Part shown: positions 1-6,698 of the stretch, piece by piece
Layout of the letters: each line of letters begins with the position of its first letter
How positions within the stretch are numbered: position 1 is the first letter of the stretch
Program-made: the position numbers and the translations under genes
Assembly (NCBI GenBank): GCA_002305535.1
Contig: DBRE01000046.1
Span: forward strand, 1 to 9,095
Length of the DNA stretch: 9,095 nt
Source: Syntrophomonas sp. UBA1376
Lineage (GTDB): Bacteria; Bacillota; Syntrophomonadia; Syntrophomonadales; Syntrophomonadaceae
Direction: 5' to 3'
The notes under the pieces: generated by a model
The model's input: the letters and a program-made list of their open reading frames with translations, nothing else
Database searches by the model: none
What the model was told of the DNA's origin: nothing

Positions 1-918
1 CTGGCTGGATTGGATCAGGGACAGGAAGGATATTACGATAAAACATTGCTCCTGATCGGCATGGAAGTAAATGAACACAGCCATCATTATCTGGCTGTTA
101 ATATCGATAAGGTGGTGGCCGATAATGAAAACCAACCCCAACAGGTGATCGATGAAGTCAATGAACAGCAGGGTATAGGGGTTATTGCCCACCCGGTGGA
201 GAAAGGCTCAAAATTTTATCATAAGGGACTGGTTTTTGAGTGGACAGATTGGTCGGTAAGAGGGTTTCAGGGTATAGAAATATGGAACTACCTATCACGC
301 TGGCGTGATGAATTGACCAGTGTATGGCGCGGTCTGCTGTTGATCATACGGCCGTCGGTGTCTTTACATAAAGGTCCTTATCGCGCTATCCTAGATATCC
401 TTGACAGCTATCAGATGCGGGGAGAACCAGTTTTTGCTTATGGGGGATCAGATGCTCACGGGATTCGAATTGGATTGCCCTGGCTAGCTATAGTGATTGG
501 ATCTTACCAAGTGGGCTTTCATTCCGTCAATATGCATATTTTGACCGAAACACCTTTACAAGGCAGCCTGAGCTATGATCGTGAAGTGATCTATCAGGCT
601 TTAGCTGCCGGTAACAGTTGGGTTGGCTGTGACTATTACCATAACAGTCAGGGCTTTCGTTTTATGTTAGAAAGCTCTCAGGGAAAGTGGGGGATGGGGG
701 CTAAGGTAGCCTATCGAGAGAACATGGCTTTGCATGTCAAAACTCCTCGGCACGCTCAGGTGTCGATAATACGCAATGGAAAACCCTGGGCTTCCAGCCA
801 GGGGCACAAGCATCGCTTTGCTGTTACCCGTCCCGGTGTTTACCGGGTTGAAGCCAGCCACCGGCGTCTGGGGAGATGGCAACCTTGGATATTCTCCAAC
901 CCGATTTGGATCATTTAG
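1..918 (+). CDS. PHP-domain metal-dependent hydrolase, CehA/McbA-like (5' end missing)
   Basis: The reading frame is open from base 1, so this is the C-terminal 305 residues of a longer protein. The apparent TTG at base 10 is probably not a real start. Counting from base 1, three PHP-superfamily metal-site motifs are visible: GMEVN near residues 20-24, GVIAHP at 60-65, and GGSDAHG at 148-154. The N-terminal HxH motif expected in the family must lie upstream of the window. The last 80 or so residues, ending in SNPIWII, resemble the beta-rich C-terminal part common in CehA/McbA-type proteins. PHP proteins are metal-dependent phosphoesterases or hydrolases; the substrate cannot be told from this fragment. 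The stop TAG is at 916-918. The gene is separated from the dcw operon by a terminator, so it is likely a neighbour rather than a functional partner. Family assignment is fairly sure, function is not. Confidence 0.8.
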   Translation: MAGLDQGQEGYYDKTLLLIGMEVNEHSHHYLAVNIDKVVADNENQPQQVIDEVNEQQGIGVIAHPVEKGSKFYHKGLVFEWTDWSVRGFQGIEIWNYLSRWRDELTSVWRGLLLIIRPSVSLHKGPYRAILDILDSYQMRGEPVFAYGGSDAHGIRIGLPWLAIVIGSYQVGFHSVNMHILTETPLQGSLSYDREVIYQALAAGNSWVGCDYYHNSQGFRFMLESSQGKWGMGAKVAYRENMALHVKTPRHAQVSIIRNGKPWASSQGHKHRFAVTRPGVYRVEASHRRLGRWQPWIFSNPIWII

Positions 919-1015
919 TGACTAATATCTGTGTATAATTTGTTTTATTGGACTTTAGTAGCAGAGCAAACGGGACAAAAGTACAATTTTTGACAATCGA
1001 GTATTTTGGTGGAGC

Positions 1016-1061
1016 AGGCTGAATGCCCTATAAATGGGCAAATTCCGCCTTTTCTTATTTT
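1016..1061 (+). terminator. Rho-independent terminator after the PHP gene
   Basis: A hairpin pairs 1016-1028 with 1036-1050. AGGC pairs with GCCT, then comes one T/C mismatch, GAAT pairs with ATTC (with a small A bulge), and GCCC pairs with GGGC. The loop is about seven bases, TATAAAT. The stem is followed directly by a T-rich run (TTTTCTTATTTT). This is a standard intrinsic terminator, read on the plus strand. It would end transcripts from the upstream gene and insulate the dcw promoter. The fold was worked out by eye. Confidence 0.75.
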
Positions 1062-1067
1062 AATGGC

Positions 1068-1090
1068 AATAAAAAAAGAATGTAAAAATA
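1068..1090 (+). promoter_or_regulatory. A-rich tract upstream of the mraZ promoter
   Basis: This stretch is almost all A with scattered T and G and includes a run of seven A (1071-1077). It sits about 10-30 bases before the proposed -35 element. That position suits an UP-like element or intrinsically bent DNA. Only composition and position support the call. Confidence 0.3.
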
Positions 1091-1098
1091 TTCACAAA

Positions 1099-1128
1099 GC
1101 AGGTAATGCAGATCAGTAGATAGAATAA
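1099..1128 (+). promoter_or_regulatory. Possible sigma-H-type promoter of the mraZ operon
   Basis: GCAGGTAAT (1099-1107) and ATAGAATAA (1120-1128) are separated by 12 bases. The Bacillus subtilis sigma-H consensus, as I recall it, is RnAGGAwWW, 11-12 bases, RnnGAATww. The -10 half fits fully and the -35 half has one mismatch (T for A at 1104). No good sigma-A pair is visible nearby: TAGAAT at 1121-1126 could serve as a -10, but nothing like TTGACA lies 16-18 bases before it. The predicted start is near 1133-1136, giving a leader of about 55-65 bases. The assignment is by consensus matching only. Confidence 0.5.
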
Positions 1129-1156
1129 TGTGGATTAAAGTGGGGCAAAGTGGTTT
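1127..1156 (+). promoter_or_regulatory. MraZ operator (three 10-bp direct repeats)
   Basis: Three tandem 10-base units, AATGTGGATT, AAAGTGGGGC and AAAGTGGTTT, place GTGG at 1130, 1140 and 1150, exactly one helical turn apart. MraZ is known to bind such arrays: TGGGN repeats with 5-base spacers in Escherichia coli and AAAGTG-type repeats of the same period in mollicutes. The array begins inside the -10 element and covers the expected transcription start, so binding should block initiation. That implies autorepression of mraZ and the genes behind it. Confidence 0.75.
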
Positions 1157-1179
1157 GACATCCCTGAATCATCTTAACC

Positions 1180-1185
1180 AGGGGG
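1180..1185 (+). promoter_or_regulatory. Ribosome binding site of mraZ
   Basis: AGGGGG lies 3 bases before the ATG at 1189 and 12 bases before the in-frame ATG at 1198. Neither spacing is ideal, but 3 is too close for efficient initiation, and the conserved MraZ N-terminus begins at 1198. The site therefore favours 1198 modestly. Confidence 0.5.
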
Positions 1186-1197
1186 CCAATGACAAGC

Positions 1198-1629
1198 ATG
1201 TTTTTAGGTGAATATCAACATTCACTCGATAGCAAAGGTCGTATAACTGTACCTGCCAAGTTCAGGGATCAGTTGAGCGATCGCTTTGTGGCTACCAAGG
1301 GTTTGGAAAACTGCATTTTTTTATATCCTCTAAAGGAGTGGCGTAATATCGAAGAGAAGCTTCATTCATTGCCTATGACACGCGCTGATGCTCGCTCTTT
1401 TGTGCGCTTTTTTTTCTCGGGAGCCTCAGAATTAGAAGTAGATAAGCAGGGAAGAACGGTATTGCCATCGAATTTAAGAGAATATGCAGGAATTGATAAA
1501 GATGTTGTCATTATTGGCGTAGGATCTCGTGCTGAGATTTGGGCCGGTGATAAATGGGTAGAATACAATCAGGAAAAGGCCGGGCAGTACGAGCAGCTTG
1601 CGGAAAGCCTTGTAGATCTCGGCATTTAG
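1198..1629 (+). CDS. mraZ: Transcriptional regulator MraZ
   Basis: MraZ is the DNA-binding regulator at the head of dcw clusters. It forms a ring of subunits with two SpoVT/AbrB-like folds each. Counting from the ATG at 1198, the protein has 143 residues, the usual length. It opens with MFLGEYQH, the family's characteristic N-terminus. The two signature repeats are DSKGRITVP at 11-19 and DKQGRTVLP at 82-90, each followed a few residues later by an arginine. An in-frame ATG at 1189 would add only Met-Thr-Ser; I prefer 1198 from conservation and ribosome-site spacing. The gene sits just downstream of a matching operator, so autorepression is likely. Its stop TAG (1627-1629) overlaps the ribosome binding site of rsmH, which suggests translational coupling. 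Confidence 0.95.
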   Translation: MFLGEYQHSLDSKGRITVPAKFRDQLSDRFVATKGLENCIFLYPLKEWRNIEEKLHSLPMTRADARSFVRFFFSGASELEVDKQGRTVLPSNLREYAGIDKDVVIIGVGSRAEIWAGDKWVEYNQEKAGQYEQLAESLVDLGI

Positions 1630-1632
1630 GAG
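1628..1632 (+). promoter_or_regulatory. Ribosome binding site supporting the TTG start of rsmH
   Basis: AGGAG overlaps the mraZ stop codon and is followed by 7 bases and then TTG at 1640. No ATG or GTG lies nearby in this frame at a sensible distance, so the site fixes the TTG as the start. Confidence 0.75.
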
Positions 1633-1639
1633 CGATAAC

Positions 1640-2560
1640 TTGCATTTGCCAGTATTGCTTAATGAGGCGATATCATATTTAGCGGTCAATCCTGTCGGTA
1701 CCTATGTGGACGGTACGGTAGGAGGAGGGGGGCATCTGCAAAGACTCTTGCAGGTGTTAAGACCCGAAGCCAAAGTCCTGGCCTTGGATAAGGATCCCGA
1801 TACCCTGGCAGCGACCAGTAGAAGTTTTCAGCAAGAGCCCAGAGTCGTTTTTGTACACGAAGACTTCCGCCATCTTGACAAAGTGCTGGCTAACTACAAC
1901 ATCACTAAAGTGGATGGCGTATTATTGGATCTTGGTGTATCATCTTTTCAGTTAGATATTGAAGATAGAGGGTTTAGCTTCCATGATGATGCTCGTTTAG
2001 ATATGAGAATGAACCGACACCATAAGTTATCTGCTTGGGATGTAGTCAATAACTACGATCAGGCAGACCTGACCAGAATACTGTATCAGTATGGTGAAGA
2101 AAAATACGCCAGTTCAATTGCCAGGAGAATAATTAAGGCACGACAGGATCGATCGATTGATACTACTTTAGAATTGGTGGAGTTGATTAAGTCAGCAGTT
2201 CCCCCCAAGTATAGGCGGGAAAAGCATCCGGCGCGCAAGACGTTTCAAGCCCTACGCATTGAGGTAAACGATGAACTCGGTGCAGTGGAAGCAGTACTTC
2301 CTCAGGCAGTAGATCTTCTCCGTAAGGGTGGACGCCTATGTGTAATTACATTTCACTCACTGGAAGATCGCCTGGTAAAGCGCTTTATGCAATGGGAAGC
2401 CCGCCAGTGTATATGCCCACTGGAGCTGCCTATATGTACCTGCGATCACCAGGCTAGACTGGAAATAATAACTCGTAAACCGATACTTCCCTCAGCGGAA
2501 GAATGCCAAAGTAACCCCAGGGCACGCAGTGCTAAACTCCGGGTAGCCGGCAAAATCTAG
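1640..2560 (+). CDS. rsmH: 16S rRNA (cytosine(1402)-N(4))-methyltransferase RsmH
   Basis: RsmH (formerly MraW) transfers a methyl group from S-adenosylmethionine to N4 of C1402 in the 16S rRNA decoding centre. The protein has 306 residues, normal for the family. The SAM-binding motif DGTVGGGGH is at 24-32, followed by DLGVSS at 97-102, the RGFSF region soon after, and FHSLEDR at 238-244. The C-terminal NPRARSAKLRVA tail is typical. Near 257-268 there are four cysteines as CIC then CTC, seen in many Gram-positive homologues. Translation starts at TTG, which with the ribosome site overlapping the mraZ stop suggests modest, coupled expression. Assignment is firm. Confidence 0.96.
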   Translation: MHLPVLLNEAISYLAVNPVGTYVDGTVGGGGHLQRLLQVLRPEAKVLALDKDPDTLAATSRSFQQEPRVVFVHEDFRHLDKVLANYNITKVDGVLLDLGVSSFQLDIEDRGFSFHDDARLDMRMNRHHKLSAWDVVNNYDQADLTRILYQYGEEKYASSIARRIIKARQDRSIDTTLELVELIKSAVPPKYRREKHPARKTFQALRIEVNDELGAVEAVLPQAVDLLRKGGRLCVITFHSLEDRLVKRFMQWEARQCICPLELPICTCDHQARLEIITRKPILPSAEECQSNPRARSAKLRVAGKI

Positions 2561-2587
2561 TTCTACTAGTCGGGGAGGAAGAATAGA

Positions 2588-3067
2588 ATGATACAGGCAG
2601 GCTTAGATTATTCAAACAATTGGGATGCCGAGTCTTTTTATCGACCTGTACCCCAGGTTAAAAAAGTACGCCGCACTTATCGAAAATCTAATCCCCAAGG
2701 TAAGGTTTTTGTAAAAGCAGCGGTGGCTTTGTTCGCCTATGCCCTGGTTCTGGTCTATCTTTGCATAAAAGGGTCTACCTTGGGATATCAGATCGTGGAA
2801 CTGGAAAAGGACATACAACAGTTGGAAACGGCTAATCATCGCCTAGAGTATAGTATAGCTGAGAAATGTTCTTTGGGTTATGTTGAAATAGCAGCCCAGG
2901 AATTGGGAATGGAAAAGGCCGAACAGGGCATTACGGTGGCAGTGCTACCGGAAATTGAACCTGTAATAATAGACGAAAACAACAGCGGAAGTTCCAGTCA
3001 GGTGGGGCAAAATCCCCTGAATAAACTCTACAATAACCTTCTTATGCTTGCCCAAAATAATTTATAA
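2588..3067 (+). CDS. ftsL: Cell division protein FtsL-like, single-pass membrane coiled coil
   Basis: The protein has 159 residues. A cytoplasmic N-terminus rich in Lys and Arg (25-39) precedes one membrane segment at about 41-60. A coiled-coil stretch follows at about 66-95 with hydrophobic positions such as I69, L72, I76, L79 and L86. This is the FtsL/DivIC layout: a bitopic scaffold that pairs with DivIC and DivIB and helps activate septal peptidoglycan synthesis. Position between rsmH and the PBP gene is the standard place for ftsL. The region ending in ELGMEKAEQGITV resembles the conserved end of FtsL proteins. After it comes a polar, Asn/Ser-rich tail of about 45 residues that makes the protein longer than Bacillus subtilis FtsL. 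GGAGG at 2574-2578, nine bases before the ATG, supports the start. Sequence identity in this family is low, so the call rests on topology and context. Confidence 0.85.
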   Translation: MIQAGLDYSNNWDAESFYRPVPQVKKVRRTYRKSNPQGKVFVKAAVALFAYALVLVYLCIKGSTLGYQIVELEKDIQQLETANHRLEYSIAEKCSLGYVEIAAQELGMEKAEQGITVAVLPEIEPVIIDENNSGSSSQVGQNPLNKLYNNLLMLAQNNL

Positions 3068-3086
3068 TGCAGCGAGGTGAACCTCT

Positions 3087-5207
3087 ATGCAAACTACTAA
3101 CCTACAGGTGCGAAAGCGTATTGCCACGCTTTTTTTCTTGTTTACAATAGTTTTTCTGTTGCTGGGTACCCGCATCTTCTGGGTTCAATTTGTACGTGGG
3201 GCTGAATTATCGGAAAAAGCTCTGCAGAATCGAATGAGGGATATCCCGGTGGAGGCCAAACGAGGCATAATTTATGATCGTAATGGCCAGGAATTAGCGA
3301 TATCTATCAGCGCTGATTCGGTATATGCAATCCCCGCTGAGGTTGTGTCTTCGGAAGAAGCGAGGGCGATTGCAGCAAAACTAGCCGCGATTCTGGATGG
3401 GGATGAGAATAATTTATACGACCGCATTACGCGCAACAGCTCTTTTGAGTGGGTCAAGCGGCAGATCCAACCCGAACAAGCTCAACAGATAAAAGAAGCT
3501 GACCTGCCTGGAATTGGACTTACCGAGGAGAGTCGTCGTTTTTATCCTAAGAACACCTTGGCTAGTCATATTCTGGGCATTTCTGGTGTCGATAACACCG
3601 GGTTAGAAGGAGTTGACTTCTATTATAACGATCTGGTGGGGGGAACCAAGGGCAGAATAGTAGTGGAGCACGACGCTGCCAATCGGCCCATCCCTGAAGC
3701 CACCCATAAGTATATCCCCCCCGTTGATGGCGCCAATTTAGTTCTCACCATTGATGAAACCATTCAATATATAACTGAACGGGAACTAGATAAAGTATTT
3801 AAGGAGCGCCAGGCCAAATCAGCTGCTGCCATCGTTATGGATCCTGATACTGGTGAAATACTGGCTTTGACATCACGTCCTACCTATGATCCCAATAACT
3901 ATCAGGAATACCCCGCTCAAAATCGCAGAAATTATGCCATCAATGATGCTTTTGAGCCGGGTTCTACCATGAAGATCGCTACCGCTGCCATGGCGATGGA
4001 AGAAAAGATTGTTGGACCCTTCAGCCAGTTTTACTGTCCCGGGCATATTAAAGTCGGTAAGGAAACCATTCGTTGTTCTGGTGGCACTGCTCATGGTAAT
4101 CAGACCTTTGCTGAAATCGTGGAGAAATCATGTAATGTTGGTTTTGTACAGGTCGGCCTGGATCTAGGGTTGGAAAAGTACTACAAGTATTTACATGCCT
4201 TCGGTTTTGGGAAGACTACAGGCATAGATCTACCCGGTGAAGCGGAGGGCATTATCGTACCTGAATCACGAGCCATGCAAATAGATCTGGCTACCATGTC
4301 CTTCGGGCAGGCTAATGCGGTAACAGCTATGCAGTTAATGGCTGCAGTAGGAGCGGTAGCCAATGAAGGTCAACTCATGCAGCCTCATCTGGTGCAACAG
4401 GTGATCGATAAAGATGGCCAGGTGATCAAAAAATATGAACCTAAGACAGTTAGACAGGTGGTGTCGGCCGATACTGCTCGGGAATTGTGTTCTATTCTGG
4501 AAGGCGAGGTTACCAACGGTACTGGTAAGAATGCCTATATGCCAGGTTATCGGGCGGCTGGAAAAACTGGAACAGCGCAAAAGATAGCTCCTACGGGCGG
4601 GTACATGGCCAATGAGTATGTGGCCTCCTTCATCGGCTTCGCACCAGCTGATGATCCGCGTTTGGTATGCATTGTGGTAGTAGATGCTCCTCAGGGTTAT
4701 CCTTACTATGGTGGTTGGGTCGCCGCCCCCGTGTTCAAAGCAATCATGGAGGATTCACTGCGCTATTTGGATGTCCCTCAACGGGAAGAAATCGACTCAA
4801 CTTCGCCACCTACACCGGAAAAGGTGCAGGTGTTAGTGCCCGATGTAGTAAATCTACCCTTGGCTGAAGCTTTGTCAACAATTAAGGAACGTGGTCTAAG
4901 TGCAAAGGTAACCGGCGAAGGCAACATTGTCTGGCAGCAGACCCCCAAAGCTAAAACCAAAATAGACCTTAATTCTGAGGTTATAATATATTTATCACCC
5001 TTTGAGCAAAATGGTGAGAATACTGAGGTGACTATACCAGACTTGCAGGGAAAGTCCATGAAAGAAGTGGCTAAAATTCTGGCTGATTTAGGATTGCATC
5101 TACTGCCAGAGGGTTTTGGCCTGGCTTATGAACAGACTCCCGCTGCAGGCAAAGTTGTTACCAGTGGGTCGAACATAAGAGTGAAATTTCAACCCGTCGG
5201 AGAATAG
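3087..5207 (+). CDS. ftsI: Class B penicillin-binding protein, FtsI/PBP2B/SpoVD type, with two PASTA domains
   Basis: This is a D,D-transpeptidase that cross-links peptidoglycan at the septum or, in SpoVD-type members, in the spore cortex. The 706-residue protein has a membrane anchor at about 12-34, then a dimerisation domain whose RGIIYDRNG motif is at 59-67. The transpeptidase domain has all catalytic motifs: SxxK as S293-T-M-K296 (S293 is the acylated nucleophile), SxN as S348-C-N350, and KTGT at 493-496. Two PASTA domains follow at about 580-638 and 645-703. Two PASTA domains and this length match Bacillus subtilis PBP2B more than SpoVD, which has one. Clostridial homologues are often labelled SpoVD all the same, so which role it serves is open. 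A strong ribosome site, GAGGTGA, lies 6 bases before the ATG. The gene is 19 bases after ftsL, whose product likely recruits it. Confidence 0.92.
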   Translation: MQTTNLQVRKRIATLFFLFTIVFLLLGTRIFWVQFVRGAELSEKALQNRMRDIPVEAKRGIIYDRNGQELAISISADSVYAIPAEVVSSEEARAIAAKLAAILDGDENNLYDRITRNSSFEWVKRQIQPEQAQQIKEADLPGIGLTEESRRFYPKNTLASHILGISGVDNTGLEGVDFYYNDLVGGTKGRIVVEHDAANRPIPEATHKYIPPVDGANLVLTIDETIQYITERELDKVFKERQAKSAAAIVMDPDTGEILALTSRPTYDPNNYQEYPAQNRRNYAINDAFEPGSTMKIATAAMAMEEKIVGPFSQFYCPGHIKVGKETIRCSGGTAHGNQTFAEIVEKSCNVGFVQVGLDLGLEKYYKYLHAFGFGKTTGIDLPGEAEGIIVPESRAMQIDLATMSFGQANAVTAMQLMAAVGAVANEGQLMQPHLVQQVIDKDGQVIKKYEPKTVRQVVSADTARELCSILEGEVTNGTGKNAYMPGYRAAGKTGTAQKIAPTGGYMANEYVASFIGFAPADDPRLVCIVVVDAPQGYPYYGGWVAAPVFKAIMEDSLRYLDVPQREEIDSTSPPTPEKVQVLVPDVVNLPLAEALSTIKERGLSAKVTGEGNIVWQQTPKAKTKIDLNSEVIIYLSPFEQNGENTEVTIPDLQGKSMKEVAKILADLGLHLLPEGFGLAYEQTPAAGKVVTSGSNIRVKFQPVGE

Positions 5208-5229
5208 CTGACGAAAGGATGGACAGCTC

Positions 5230-6696
5230 ATGCGGTTGGATGAGGTATGTCAGGGTATTGAATATCGGATCGAACAGGGGAGTCTGGCAACTGAAATAAC
5301 TGGTATCTGCTATGATTCTCGCCAGGTTAGGCCTGGGAATCTTTTTGTCTGTATAGTGGGCGAAAAGACGGATGGCCATCTGTTTGCCCAACAAGCGGTA
5401 GAGTCAGGAGCAGCGGCAATACTGGCTGAAAGGAAAGTAGACATAGGTAAGCAGGTGGCTTTAGTTATCACATCTGATACTCGCGCCGGATTGTCGCAAA
5501 TAGCAGCCAATTATTATGGGCATCCATCTCGACAACTGAGGGTTATTGGGGTTACTGGTACTAACGGTAAAACTACTACTACCCATCTGATCCAGGCTAT
5601 ATTGAATGAGCAACAAAAAAAGACAGGCATAATGGGAACTTTGTATGCTCGCCTGGGCAGCATCAGCAAAGATTATGGGCATACCACCCCAGAATCTGTG
5701 GATATCCAAGAATTCTTCCGGCTGTTGGTTGATAACGGAGCTGAATATGCAGTGATGGAAGTGTCTTCTCATGCTCTGGAACTAGGCCGGGTAGATAGTA
5801 TTGATTTTGATGTGGCATTATTCACGAACCTTACCCAGGATCATTTGGATTACCATAAAACTATGGAAAAGTACCGGGATGCCAAACTTAAGCTGTTCAC
5901 AATGATAAAAAACCAACCAGCTAGTTACTGTATCATTAATGGCGATGACCCAGCAGCAGAGTATTTCACTCAAGCCTCCCAGGTACCGTATTATACTTAT
6001 GGAATAAAATCTGCTGCTGACATTCGGGCGGTAAAGATTCATAACACGCTCAAGAACAGCCAATTCGAAGTGGTCTTCGCCAATCAGTCTTTTGATATAA
6101 AAATGAAACTAATCGGCGAATTTAGCGTATACAATGCATTGGCAGCGATAGCCTGGGCCCTGGCAGAAAAAGTGCCGATCCCCATTATTCAGAAGGCTTT
6201 AGCGGCAGTTGAGGGTGTGCCCGGTCGATTCGAACAGATAGACCTGGGACAAAACTACACTGTGGTAGTAGATTATGCTCATACACCCGATGGTCTGGAA
6301 AATGTCTTGCAGGTCGCCCGACAGTTGGTACAGAACCGCTTGATCACTGTGTTTGGCTGTGGTGGCGATAGGGATCGAACCAAAAGGCCCCTGATGGGAG
6401 CAATTGCGGGGCAATACTCCAACTTCTGCATAATTACTTCTGATAACCCCCGTACCGAAGATCCCCAGGCTATTATTGATGACATTCTGCCTGGTCTTGA
6501 GCAGATTGAGACAGCCCGCTATGCGGTGATCCCGGATCGGCGCGAAGCCATCAAGCATGCCATCCATATTGCTAAAGAAGGTGACTTGATAGTGATTGCC
6601 GGCAAAGGGCATGAGACTTATCAACTAGTCATGGGGCAGGTCTTGGATTTTGATGATCGGAAGGTAGCAGCGGAAATGATTAAGGAGAAGATGTAA
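5230..6696 (+). CDS. murE: UDP-MurNAc-L-Ala-D-Glu--meso-diaminopimelate ligase MurE
   Basis: MurE is the cytoplasmic ATP-dependent ligase that adds the third residue of the peptidoglycan stem peptide. The 488-residue length is normal. The Mur ligase P-loop GTNGKTT is at 110-116. The substrate-specifying motif DNPR is at 405-408, which in characterised MurE enzymes selects meso-diaminopimelate rather than lysine; the organism should therefore have a directly cross-linked mDAP wall. Lys219, in the AKLKLF segment, is the likely carbamylated lysine. Other family stretches visible are the AHTPDGLENVL region and GKGHETYQ near the C-terminus. AAAGGA at 5214-5219 precedes the ATG by 10 bases. The gene follows the PBP gene by 22 bases and is nearly joined to murF. 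Confidence 0.96.
   Translation: MRLDEVCQGIEYRIEQGSLATEITGICYDSRQVRPGNLFVCIVGEKTDGHLFAQQAVESGAAAILAERKVDIGKQVALVITSDTRAGLSQIAANYYGHPSRQLRVIGVTGTNGKTTTTHLIQAILNEQQKKTGIMGTLYARLGSISKDYGHTTPESVDIQEFFRLLVDNGAEYAVMEVSSHALELGRVDSIDFDVALFTNLTQDHLDYHKTMEKYRDAKLKLFTMIKNQPASYCIINGDDPAAEYFTQASQVPYYTYGIKSAADIRAVKIHNTLKNSQFEVVFANQSFDIKMKLIGEFSVYNALAAIAWALAEKVPIPIIQKALAAVEGVPGRFEQIDLGQNYTVVVDYAHTPDGLENVLQVARQLVQNRLITVFGCGGDRDRTKRPLMGAIAGQYSNFCIITSDNPRTEDPQAIIDDILPGLEQIETARYAVIPDRREAIKHAIHIAKEGDLIVIAGKGHETYQLVMGQVLDFDDRKVAAEMIKEKM
6682..6687 (+). promoter_or_regulatory. Ribosome binding site of murF, inside murE
   Basis: AAGGAG lies within the last codons of murE, 11 bases before the GTG at 6699, a slightly long spacing. 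Terminating murE ribosomes would be right at the murF start, so the two ligases are probably translationally coupled. Confidence 0.6.
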
Positions 6697-6698
6697 AC

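Noticed and set aside
990..995. Another TTGACA in the intergenic region
   Set aside because: No -10 lies at 16-18 bases; that position falls in the 5' arm of the terminator hairpin.
1034..1063. Nine-codon reading frame (ATG to TAA) that could be a leader peptide
   Set aside because: It lies across the terminator stem and T-tract, whose base pairing explains the sequence, and has no regulatory partner downstream.
1076..1094. Short inverted repeat GAAT...ATTC ahead of the promoter
   Set aside because: Only four base pairs of A/T-rich stem in an A-rich tract, so it is expected by chance.
1155..1160. Perfect TTGACA, a sigma-A -35 sequence, just before mraZ
   Set aside because: The bases 17-18 downstream are CCAGGG/CAGGGG, nothing like a -10, and a start there would fall within or after the mraZ start codons.
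3063..3068. TATAAT at the ftsL stop codon, a possible internal promoter for the PBP gene
   Set aside because: No recognisable -35 upstream, and transcription would start inside the ribosome binding site of the PBP gene.
4778..5059. A 93-codon minus-strand frame opposite the PASTA region
   Set aside because: It overlaps clearly conserved PASTA coding on the plus strand, and its sequence resembles no known protein.
6199..6624. A 141-codon open frame on the minus strand inside murE
   Set aside because: It is antisense to conserved MurE motifs including DNPR, has no recognisable domain, and is explained as a shadow of the murE coding frame.
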